NCBI GenBank assembly: GCA_022497145.1
Contig: MU386080.1
Coordinates: forward strand, 1-18,445
Length of the DNA: 18,445 nt
Source of the DNA: Rostrohypoxylon terebratum
Taxonomy: Eukaryota > Ascomycota > Sordariomycetes > Xylariales > Hypoxylaceae
Reading direction: 5' to 3'
Made by a program: the position numbers and the translations under genes. Below the pieces are notes generated by a model. The model saw only the letters and a program-made list of their open reading frames with translations, searched no databases and was not told where the DNA came from. Below, piece by piece: positions 10,388-18,197 of this stretch; position 1 is the first letter of the stretch, and the number at the start of each line of letters is the position of its first letter.

Positions 10388-11529
10388 CGTGACGAGATCG
10401 TTACGTGGATAGGTAGATAATGTAGATTATTCTAGGGAAATAGGTGGTATAAAATAAGTATTACCAGGAAGAAACCAAAAATTTTATATCTTGTAGGAGG
10501 AAAGCGAACGTGCTTTAGGAGGCAAATGAAAATTGAAGATGGCCTAGCACTAGGTATTAGGTAGGTGAAGAAAAATCTAGGCGAATGACTAGAATAACTT
10601 TAGGATTGCGTCAGATCAAGTTTCCCGTATTCAGCCTGTGATGGGTGACACTTTCCACTTCCACAGCCTTCGTCAAATTTCACCCCACCAAAAAGCCGAC
10701 GATAGGCGCTGCAGGAACGGACGAGCCAAAAAAAAAAAATCGAAACTGGAGCTATTTAGCTGAATGGCGGGCAATCCCGGTGTCACAAGCTGTTACATGC
10801 TGGATTCTACGAGGCTCTACAGGGCATCCGGCACCTACAGGGGAAAGTATAATCCACTAAATTAGCCCTGGAGATACCTAGCCCAGTTTTAGGATAGCGC
10901 CCCTATCCCTCTTTTTTTCATCAACATTTTGCAGTGAGAAATAATGCTGCGGAAGAATACGAAGTACAGCCAGTTATATTTCCGCAGAGTCAAGACACCC
11001 TCCCAACACATTATAATTAGCCTGAGAACATAAGCATCTAACCTTAGATTTTTCATTGTTGCAGTAAAGTCAACTTGCTTCCATCGACCAACGCGTTACT
11101 AGGTACCAATTTAAGCACTAGGTTCCTCCGCACGTTATTCCGCAAAACATTCCGTAATGGATTCTTCCGCAGTGTAGATCATGAAATCATGGACTCGAAC
11201 GATTACACTTTGATTTCTCAGTTATTTCACAATTCAAGCCTTCTGAATCCACTAATTTCAACATAAACACCAATAAAAACTTTTCGAAAATGCGAACCTT
11301 GAGACCTCATCTTCGATTACTTAGTTAAGGGCTTTCCTACTTTCCTGATCACTCAGTGAGTGGGTAGTACATATACACTCATGTCAACAAAACAACATCT
11401 TTATTTAGATATGTTTTGATTTCGTTTCAATCGTGAAAACTAGGTGCTTACCAATCCATCGCACTCATGGATATTTACATGGATATTCTAAGATTACAGT
11501 TCAAAGTGCTGTAACCACGAAACAGGCAT
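10388..11529. other. Upstream region of CBS and gene-poor spacer
   Basis: About 1.1 kb with no supportable gene. The part next to CBS (10388-10600) is its promoter and leader, AT-rich and carrying a TAGGTAGGT copy at 10558-10566. An A run of about 12 lies near 10728. A small hairpin with GGATAG and CTATCC arms occurs near 10892-10910. Open stretches of 60-70 codons at 10645-10860 and 11075-11266 have no domain features. From about 11280 the sequence is AT-rich and leads into the oxygenase pseudogene. Confidence 0.45.
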
Positions 11530-12206
11530 CAGGAAGTCCGATGGATATTTCGCCATGATAATTGACAACATCCTCGCTCGGCATGAATTTGCAGACTTGG
11601 TTAGGTAGGTAAACTCGTCAGTCCGCCTGACAATGCCGAGTGGTCACCAGCTACGGTAACCGCCTACGACGGATCGCAGGTCGTAGACACGGAATCCAGG
11701 TTCTGCGGCCGGATCTTCTACACATCAAAATATCTAGCAGGTCACCTACTCGGGCATGTGCTTCCACTCCTACCACCTGAGATTATCACGTTGAAAGATG
11801 CGCCCAGCGTCACCAGCCAGTACCCGGTCATTCGCAAAGAGACATGGCACATCTGTCGGCTGGACAACAAGATGCACTTCCTCGAGTACGGGCCTGGACA
11901 GTACTTTAAGCCTCACTATGATGACCATTTTACTGACAAGGACGGAGCACAGAGTTTCTTGACTTTACACTTGTATTGAAATAGCGGCCTTAGTTATGAA
12001 GATAGGGTGGAGGGAGGAGCTGAAGGGAGGAGCTACGAGGTTTGCGGTGAACTTTGAAGATCCGCATGCTGGGAAGCGAGATGTCGACCTTAAAAGCAGG
12101 AAGTTTGGTCATATTTCAGCAGAGAGATATGTATCATGAAGAAGCGACGGTCGCGAAGAGGGCTAGGTATACAATGAGGACGGATGTTATGTATGGCAGG
12201 GTATGA
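11530..12206 (+). pseudogene. Broken 2OG-Fe(II) oxygenase (prolyl 4-hydroxylase-like)
   Basis: Translated pieces in shifting frames line up end to end with a fungal 2-oxoglutarate/iron dioxygenase of the P4Hc type. A piece reading YFAMIIDNILARHEFADLV (from about 11543) is followed in another frame by EWSPATV (11638-11658) and then by LPPEII and EYGPGQYFKPHYDDHF. The iron-binding HxD is H at 11914-11916 and D at 11920-11922. Later pieces hold the distal histidine (CAT 12135-12137) and a basic RYTMRTD motif that would bind 2-oxoglutarate, before a TGA at 12204-12206. The pieces are separated by four lesions: a frame change with TAG stops at 11602-11610, an in-frame TGA at 11977-11979, a 13-nt tandem duplication at 12009-12034, and one extra A in the A run at 12092-12095. 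No GT-AG intron explains them. The 5' end is not determined. Family members hydroxylate proline or related substrates; this copy should be inactive. Confidence 0.8.
12009..12034 (+). repeat. 13-nt tandem duplication inside the pseudogene
   Basis: 12009-12021 (GGAGGGAGGAGCT) is followed directly by 12022-12034 (GAAGGGAGGAGCT), which differs at one base. The protein alignment needs only one copy: with one removed, VEGG-ATRF would be continuous. The 13-nt addition therefore shifts the frame by one. The single mismatch suggests the duplication is not brand new. Confidence 0.75.
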
Positions 12207-12549
12207 TCAAGAGCATTAGTCAATAAAAATACTTAGCTGCCAGGGTGCTTGGTATATTCTAGTCCTCGTTTTCACAGTTGCCTCTTTTGACAACTCCTAA
12301 CGCCATGCCTAGTTGCGTAAACATTCTTCTTTGTGCCGTTTTAGCTTAACTGTTTGTCTAAATTCTTTCTTTGGAATCGAGTTGATGTTAACAATGCCCA
12401 CATTTCTTTTACCCTTCCATACTCGGAGATGCATTCGAATCCCATTGTCTACCGTAGCTGTACGAAAATACCGGCTTTTCCTACTGAGAGATATCTGATT
12501 CCTGTCGTAATAGACTAGACAAATCGATAGTAGACTACACACCTCAGCA
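12207..12549. other. Spacer upstream of the membrane protein gene
   Basis: The 343 bp between the pseudogene stop and the next start codon are AT-rich with pyrimidine-rich patches around 12325-12420. No gene is supported. Open stretches on both strands that run through here (12313-12498 and the antisense 12309-12617) have no domain content. The region presumably holds the promoter and leader of the gene at 12550. Confidence 0.4.
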
Positions 12550-13851
12550 ATGGATCCCCGGGATGATGAAGAATGGCTGGACTGGCAGATGTGGTGGCGG
12601 ATCATCGTCCACGACAACGATCCGAACGTCCATGAACCATTGACGCTGTTTTATGGCGAACGAGACTGGAGCGAAGACCCAGACGATCCTCCGTTCCCTT
12701 TTAATCTCGAAGAAACATGGTATTGCGCGGCGATATTGGCGGCTTTACTCGTTGTGCACACCGAACTAGACACGACATGGTTGCTCAGTCACGGATATAT
12801 CCACTACTTCTCACGCATAATGTTCAAGGCGCTTCTCACGATAGCTATTTCCTTCGGTAGCACGCTTTTATTGGAGGTCATCGCCAATGTAATAGAGATG
12901 GTTAGAGAGACCGTCATCATGAACGTCTGGCATTTCGCGTATGGATGGTGCGAAGAGCACATAGGCTGGCCCCCTCTCGACGTCGACGCACCTGCGTGGG
13001 GTGATGGTGAACTTAAACCTTATGAGTTCCTTATTCGATTCGTTATGAACACACTGACTCTGGCTTTAAATTATATCTATACGGTTCTCATGTACCTGCT
13101 TCCAGTCACGATGGGTGGTATTTTGGTTTGGCTGGCATCCCTCGTATCGACCGACTTATCGAGCTTTCTCTATAACATAGAAACATACTTCGAGCTTCCT
13201 ACGCCACCCATAGACGGCACAATTCATCTTGAAACTTTTCTCTGGGAATATGGACCTCCTATATGTCTTCAGCTATGGGCTGCAGCGCTCATATACATGT
13301 TTGTCTTTGTATTCGTAGCGAGGTCACATATTCCTGTGTTACGAAACGAGGCAGTACCAGATATGCCCCAGGATGGCTTCTCTAAACTCGCATATAACCT
13401 TCTCCGGGCAACTTCAATACATCTGCTGTCATACACAGCTTACCAGGTACTATGCATAGTTCTCGCCGTCACTCCGTCGCCGCCGTTATTCAACGTACTT
13501 CAACAAGCCCCCAGGAGCCCTGTTTTGCAAATCTTGAGCAGATTAAGCGAATTTCATCCGCAGATATCTTTATACACCGTGGCTACAAATGCGGTAGTCA
13601 GAACTATCGGCAAGCTGTTGATTCAGTTCCTGTTTCCCTTTTGGACTCCTCATATTGCCTGGCTATCGCTCTACACAGAAAAAGGGGCTCAGGATTTATG
13701 GGAACGGACCTTTAGTGGATTAATGTATACAGATATGGATATTCAGGGTAATGGATTCGGTAGACTCTATTTCAAATCACTCATGGCTGGTTGGTTTGGC
13801 ATGAAGAGCTCGTGGCCGATGAGGATGAATCTGGGGGACGAACTCGCCTGA
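12550..13851 (+). CDS. Multi-pass membrane protein of unknown function
   Basis: A single open frame of 433 residues starting at ATG 12550 (context CAGCAATGG). I do not recognise the family. Residues 1-55 are strongly acidic and tryptophan-rich (EEWLDWQMWWR, then a run of Asp/Pro) and have no signal peptide. Hydrophobic segments follow at about 57-75, 93-117, 165-200 (long enough for two), 238-258, 289-308 and 347-375, giving six or seven membrane passes. The C-terminal 60 residues are soluble (WERTFSGLMYTDMDIQ...). There are no ATP-binding, transporter-signature or DHHC-type motifs. Length, continuous frame and regular membrane pattern argue for a real gene. It probably acts in an internal membrane, but location and role are guesses. 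It sits 343 bp after the oxygenase pseudogene and 450 bp before the gene at 14302, all on the same strand, with no sign of coupling. Confidence 0.75.
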   Translation: MDPRDDEEWLDWQMWWRIIVHDNDPNVHEPLTLFYGERDWSEDPDDPPFPFNLEETWYCAAILAALLVVHTELDTTWLLSHGYIHYFSRIMFKALLTIAISFGSTLLLEVIANVIEMVRETVIMNVWHFAYGWCEEHIGWPPLDVDAPAWGDGELKPYEFLIRFVMNTLTLALNYIYTVLMYLLPVTMGGILVWLASLVSTDLSSFLYNIETYFELPTPPIDGTIHLETFLWEYGPPICLQLWAAALIYMFVFVFVARSHIPVLRNEAVPDMPQDGFSKLAYNLLRATSIHLLSYTAYQVLCIVLAVTPSPPLFNVLQQAPRSPVLQILSRLSEFHPQISLYTVATNAVVRTIGKLLIQFLFPFWTPHIAWLSLYTEKGAQDLWERTFSGLMYTDMDIQGNGFGRLYFKSLMAGWFGMKSSWPMRMNLGDELA

Positions 13852-14301
13852 TTGATTGATTAAAATGTCAAGCTTTTCCCTTGGGATAAATGTGTTCTGT
13901 GTGTTGAGATTGTTCAGTTCACAATGATTGTGTCTCAGCGTTAATTAATAGATGTTTCCATAATTCAAGTTATTCAAATCATATCCTCTTCATTAATAAA
14001 TTGGTCTGTGAAACTCCGAGATTTACTTTTCATTTAAACCCTTGGCAACCCCTGGTTTCCCCGGAGCGGAAAAATGGGAAATTTTCCTAGCGCCAATTTC
14101 CCTGGTTTGTCTCAAGGGGATAAGCGGGAAATCATCCACCAGCCTCATTTTTCTTCCCTACAACCAAAACAACCTTGTCTCCAGTTGTCAGTCCATCAAC
14201 CATATATCAACGTAGCTTAATCCAATTCCTTATCTATAGCCTTGTTTTTTCTCAATAATCAGTCAATTTACAGTAACAATCAATCAATCTACAGTTCAAT
14301 C
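13852..14301. promoter_or_regulatory. Promoter and leader of the duplicated-domain gene
   Basis: This 450-bp spacer contains a compact cluster of short motifs at 14049-14119. CCCTGGTTT occurs twice (14050-14058 and 14100-14108), and GGGAAATT (14076-14083) faces its reverse complement AATTTCCC (14095-14102). CCCCT (14049-14053) and AGGGG (14115-14119) match the stress response element core known from yeast. The cluster is about 200 bp upstream of the start codon. Regulatory function is inferred from position and repetition only. Confidence 0.35.
14254..14295 (+). repeat. Imperfect 21-bp tandem repeat in the 5' leader
   Basis: 14254-14274 and 14275-14295 are two adjacent 21-bp units differing at about three positions; each ends in TACAGT. 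They lie immediately before the start codon at 14302. Because the unit is a multiple of three and contains no stop, the coding frame stays open upstream through both copies and would encode a repeated NNQSIYS if translation began earlier at a non-ATG codon. Confidence 0.7.
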
Positions 14302-15813
14302 ATGATGCCGTCGCCATCTGGCGGGAAGAGACCTCTAAATTCCCCTAGCAACACCCGGGTGCAAAATACTCCTGTAAAACGTGTCAAGCATAAGGGCTCA
14401 ACCAAGAATAGTACAGCCGAATGGGACGTAACCGGCCGCTACAGTCTTTCTTGCGCGAATAAATACAAACCGTTGGATGCCACCGAATATATTTTAGATG
14501 TTCGGTACACCCATACCAGCCCCCACACATGCCAATTGTATGCCTCCTTCAACTTCCCGAATCTCAACTTGACGGGTAGGATGCGACTGTGCCCAAAGAG
14601 CGCAATCACCGCACAGCCTACCGGAAAGCTTTATCTTCAGGATTTCGAGGCTGCGTGCGAACTTGGGGAGGGTGTCAAGCCAGGACCGAAGTCTAAGGAA
14701 TGGTTAATGAGATGGCGGGGAGAGCAAGGTGACTTGAAGCTTGGCGGAGAGACGCGAGCTCAGGGGCAAGTTCTCTTTGACGAAGAGAAACTAGCTCCTG
14801 GTAGTGTCGGTGCTCCGAAGATAAATATTAAATTAGCCATGGTGCACAAGGGTCAGCACGTAATACTAGAGGGGACGCAGTCATCTACAAGTCCAGAGAG
14901 TGACGAAGATAAGGCTGCGGCGGGGGACCCTGCGACATCTACCGAGGCATCTCAAATGCTTGAGGATTGGAATCGGCTTTATGACCCCTTTTGGGAGGGA
15001 CAAGCCCCGTCAGACACGGAGGAAGAAGACTTGGAGTTACAAAAGCTTCAACTCATGGGAGCTCCCCTTCCCAAACCGAAGAACAAATGGGAGAATCCTC
15101 GCTCAGGCAGGGTTATCTCTACGAAAAATAAGCCGGGTCCGATACCCGGCTTCATCGTCAATGCGACCGCGACATCGCGATATCTTGAAGAGCGCCCAGA
15201 CTGGGCTTGGGATGTTACTGGGGTGTATGAGTTGAGCACTTTCGGGCTCGCAACAGCCTTGGGGATATCCACCGGCGAACCAATATCAATGACCATGACG
15301 GTCCAGATGGACAATAATGCGAAGCACCAAAAGGCCGGAAGGCAACTTTGGGCTCAATTCGATGCTGATGGCGTCCTTGCTCTTGCTCGCTTCCGACCAA
15401 TCGCGAACTCACTAGATGATTCGCTAGAAACCTTTGAGAAAGAGTGCGTCTTAAAAGGAGGGGTGTGGGCTGGCCCTGAACCTCAGGGCACTCAACTATG
15501 GGAGATGCGTTGGCGGGGATTCTCCAATGCCGACTTAGAGACGATAGCAGAGGATGAAACAGGGACCGAGGCTCACTTTGTGAAAAATGATCAAGGGAAA
15601 TTGGTATTCAAGGGGGAAATGATGGTTGGTGGTAAGAGCTTTATGATAATGGGTTTTTGGATTGCGCCAACGAAGGAACGGAAACTGAGCGCCCCAACGG
15701 TCAACACCGAGTGGGCAAAGTTTCAAAAGGGGAAACCAGTTATATCCTTGAAAAGAAATGTTGAACATGTCATTGTCATGGAGAAATACTGTTATAGAGA
15801 ATTTCCCGAATAG
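14302..15813 (+). CDS. Protein with two copies of an unnamed WDVTG...MRWRG domain
   Basis: A single exon of 503 residues from ATG 14302 (a second ATG follows directly at 14305). I do not recognise a named family. It contains two related domains. Copy A begins W41DVTGRY and carries LYASF (79-83), MRLCP (94-98), FEAACELGEGV (115-125) and MRWRG (136-140). Copy B begins W303DVTGVY and carries LWAQF (349-353), ARFRP (362-366), FEKECVLKGGV (378-388) and MRWRG (402-406). The spacing from WDVTG to MRWRG is 95 and 99 residues. The domains look like beta-rich folds. They are joined by an acidic, low-complexity linker (about 193-300). The N-terminus has a basic patch PVKRVKHK (24-31) that could be a nuclear signal; there is no signal peptide or membrane segment. 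A nuclear or cytosolic role is likely, but function is unknown. The last 25 residues are not part of the repeat. Confidence 0.8.
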   Translation: MMPSPSGGKRPLNSPSNTRVQNTPVKRVKHKGSTKNSTAEWDVTGRYSLSCANKYKPLDATEYILDVRYTHTSPHTCQLYASFNFPNLNLTGRMRLCPKSAITAQPTGKLYLQDFEAACELGEGVKPGPKSKEWLMRWRGEQGDLKLGGETRAQGQVLFDEEKLAPGSVGAPKINIKLAMVHKGQHVILEGTQSSTSPESDEDKAAAGDPATSTEASQMLEDWNRLYDPFWEGQAPSDTEEEDLELQKLQLMGAPLPKPKNKWENPRSGRVISTKNKPGPIPGFIVNATATSRYLEERPDWAWDVTGVYELSTFGLATALGISTGEPISMTMTVQMDNNAKHQKAGRQLWAQFDADGVLALARFRPIANSLDDSLETFEKECVLKGGVWAGPEPQGTQLWEMRWRGFSNADLETIAEDETGTEAHFVKNDQGKLVFKGEMMVGGKSFMIMGFWIAPTKERKLSAPTVNTEWAKFQKGKPVISLKRNVEHVIVMEKYCYREFPE

Positions 15814-16918
15814 GTGCGTCGCGACAAGAATATGCTGCAAGCCAACCTTGGAAGTCAACGTGCTAGACAGTCTGTATTCACTAAGAGATAGCATGTATAT
15901 ACCAACCTTGAATCGTTCCGGCTCACGATACTGGTTGATCTAGTATGCGATTTCTTTTAGAATTCCCAAATTACTGCTTTCGCTACCTCGATATTGTTGT
16001 ATCGCAACTTCCCGCGGGACTATTTTGGAAACCGCCAATGTGCCTTCTCTTCTATTGTGCCCCGATTTCAAGGCCCACTTTTCCCGACTGCTCTCCCCGA
16101 GTTTTAGACCGCGTTGGCCGATAGCACACACTCCGATCGATCTTGCTTATATCCCATAGCGCGCTCGTCTTCATCTTAAAGAAGTTACCAGTCTGACAGA
16201 GGCCCTGTTCACGACGAGGACCTTGTCATCCCAAATTGAGACATGAGCGTCGTACTACCTAAGGCTACTGACCATGTGGTCTGGATGTCCAACATAGGTC
16301 TAGGTATATTCCAACGACATTATAGAAATTGTGCAGGAACGGCTGGACTTCATAGGGGTAGTGGTAGAATTAGGCTTCTTAATTAAAATCAGGAGTCGGG
16401 GGAGAGCTTGGCATCGAGAACGCTCAAATCCGCAGAATCCTTCGGCTACTACATCACATACTAGGCAACCTAGATCAGCGTATAGAATCTCACTTCAAAG
16501 CCTTATTAGGCAGGTTATATGTTCAATACATTACCCACTACGATTGTTCTTAAATACATGTCTACTAGGCAAATTGGCATCCCAGGATAGTAAAAGTGCA
16601 CGGCGTATGAAAAGGAGATCTCAAGTCCTCAGGATCCCGAATTTGAGATCCTTTGAGGCTAAGTTTCTTGGCCGCCTAATAACTACGAGCTGCAAGCTAC
16701 ATAGTCATATAATATCGGGACTCCATTTGGAATGTCGTCAAGACGGACCCAGGTCCGCATCGCATGGATCGAGTTTATGCGCAAAGGGTCTACTTGGACC
16801 CATATGGTATAAGTTATGTGAATCTCCCAAAGGCTTTCACTGATCCTTGAGATAAGTCTCCAATACCAACTCCGTCAATTAGTGAAGCCTCAACTGAACC
16901 GCAGCCGAACAGACGATA
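15814..16918. other. Long spacer upstream of the NLP gene
   Basis: About 1.1 kb with no convincing gene. The longest open stretch (16331-16843, +) starts at a non-ATG codon, has basic, repetitive-looking composition and no domain or signal I can name, so I treat it as chance or decayed sequence. A 63-codon antisense stretch at 15940-16131 is equally featureless. The final 100-200 bp should hold the NLP promoter and leader. A long upstream region is common for secreted effector genes, but nothing specific marks regulation here. Confidence 0.45.
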
Positions 16919-17734
16919 ATGGCATTCCGTCGGTACGCAGGAGCATACCTGCTCTTGGCTAGCGTGTCAAGTGCAGTCCCTACCATCCCGACCATTCTCG
17001 CTAGGGACCCTCCTCAGATGCTGCCTGCGAAAGCGACAGCCAGCGATCTCAAATGGCAGCCGGCTATGGACTTCGACAAGGACTCGTGCTATAACACGCC
17101 GGCGATCGACGCCCAAGGGAATATCGCACCCGGTCTAAGCACGAACAATGCCGCAGGGGGTGAAGGATGCCGGGACGCTAGCGACCTCGTCAATAACAAC
17201 GTGTACTCGAGACAGCGATGCAACAGCGGGTGGTGCGCCTATCTATATGATTACTACATGGAAAAGGACACCAAGTATGAAAACGCTCCTCTCGGTGGTG
17301 GACACAGGCACGAATGGGAGCACGTCGTGATATGGGTCAAGGACGACCAACTCGAGTATGTCGCCGCATCTAGGCACGGCGGCTACACCGTCAAGGATAA
17401 GAACGACCCGGCGGTTCAGATTGACGGCGGGACCCACGCCAAGATCGTTTATCACAAGGATGGCGGCAGCACGCATGCCTTCCGATTCCCCAAGACTGAT
17501 GGGACGGATGAGCCACCAGAGAACCACTCGGGAAAGTGGTACGTATCCCCTGGACTTGTGTCCTATAACGGCTTCCCAAGTACGGAGCTTCGCGACAAGT
17601 TAACGAGCTATAACTTCGGCACGGCTACTATCGCTTTCAAGGATGCGACATTCGCTGACAACCTTAAGAAGGCCGCGCCCAGCGGTATCACGTTTGACTT
17701 TGGTCGAGATGAGAACTCACCAGGCACTCCTTAA
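16919..17734 (+). CDS. NPP1/NLP necrosis-inducing secreted protein (type II-like)
   Basis: A single exon of 271 residues. Residues 1 to about 19 form a signal peptide (basic start, LLLASVSSAV core), so the protein is secreted. The NPP1 domain spans about 43-265 and carries the family heptapeptide as GHRHEWE (128-134), followed by HVVIWV. Four cysteines in the mature part (57, 84, 101, 106) could form two disulfides, which fits type II rather than the two-cysteine type I. NLPs bind plant sphingolipids (GIPCs) and damage the plasma membrane of dicots; some members are not cytotoxic and act otherwise. The heptapeptide has Glu at the fourth conserved acidic position (132) where the consensus has Asp; the change is conservative, so activity cannot be read from it. 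There is no frameshift or truncation. Presence of this gene suggests plant-associated life. Family call is firm. Confidence 0.95.
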   Translation: MAFRRYAGAYLLLASVSSAVPTIPTILARDPPQMLPAKATASDLKWQPAMDFDKDSCYNTPAIDAQGNIAPGLSTNNAAGGEGCRDASDLVNNNVYSRQRCNSGWCAYLYDYYMEKDTKYENAPLGGGHRHEWEHVVIWVKDDQLEYVAASRHGGYTVKDKNDPAVQIDGGTHAKIVYHKDGGSTHAFRFPKTDGTDEPPENHSGKWYVSPGLVSYNGFPSTELRDKLTSYNFGTATIAFKDATFADNLKKAAPSGITFDFGRDENSPGTP

Positions 17735-17864
17735 ACGTAAACGAACTTCTAGCTCGGGATCATCTTACAAATTATATATTCTAGGTATTTACTTGAGTGT
17801 ATCTGGTTCTTCAAAGAAATATTCTAGCCTCATACCTGCACAGTCATGACAGGAACAATATTAG

Positions 17865-17913
17865 TAGGGTTAGGGTTAGGGTTATCTACATATAATTGGG
17901 GTTAGGGTTGGGG
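17865..17913 (+). repeat. Second interstitial telomere-like block
   Basis: Three adjacent TTAGGG-type units (17865-17884) are followed, after about 16 bp, by GGGG-TTAGGG-TTGGGG (about 17898-17913). All are in the same G-rich-on-plus orientation; unlike the block at 3624-3769 there is no facing C-rich part. The TTGGGG variant is shared with the first block, which suggests a common origin or a common addition mechanism. Confidence 0.8.
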
Positions 17914-17982
17914 CAGTTAACTCCAACCTAATACAATGGAACCTTTTTCATACTGCCTACATTTTAAGGTCTGTTAATTCAG

Positions 17983-18000
17983 TACCTACCTACCTACCTA
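17983..18000 (+). repeat. CCTA tetranucleotide microsatellite
   Basis: Four and a half tandem CCTA units (TAGG on the other strand). Shorter copies of the same motif occur at 315-336, 607-616, 954-967, 3315-3328, 5558-5566 (inside akr1), 10558-10566 and 11602-11610 (inside the oxygenase pseudogene), so it is a recurrent element of this genome rather than a single locus. Confidence 0.75.
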
Positions 18001-18158
18001 TATAGTGAGATATGAAAATCACAAGCGTTCATCTTACCGGAGCTATCGAAGGAGAACTTCTTAGCAATGTGTTTCGTTACTTACGACGGAGAATACTTCA
18101 TTATCCGCCAAACCCCCCTACAAGTTGTGGTTAGAGTTGTGGAAGAGTGATGCTAGGT

Positions 18159-18197
18159 ACAGATTGGTTTTTCGCCTTTATATACAGATTGGTTTTT
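18159..18197 (+). repeat. 14-bp direct repeat
   Basis: ACAGATTGGTTTTT occurs at 18159-18172 and again at 18184-18197, a 25-bp period. The sequence between the copies is unrelated. It could be a small duplication or a pair of binding sites; no gene lies next to it within the window. Confidence 0.6.

Noticed and set aside
10074..10412. Open frames antisense to CBS (several, up to 112 codons)
   Set aside because: All fall within the strongly supported CBS gene and show no domain features.
11596..11640. Short intron explaining the first frame change in the oxygenase
   Set aside because: A GT-AG pair here would span only about 36 nt, shorter than any other intron in the window, and would leave the other three lesions unexplained; kept as the alternative in the finding.
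16331..16843. 170-codon open frame upstream of the NLP gene
   Set aside because: Non-ATG start, basic composition, no signal peptide or domain; the length alone does not support a gene.
17983..18000. CRISPR-like or long tandem array
   Set aside because: It is a simple tetranucleotide microsatellite without spacers or associated genes.
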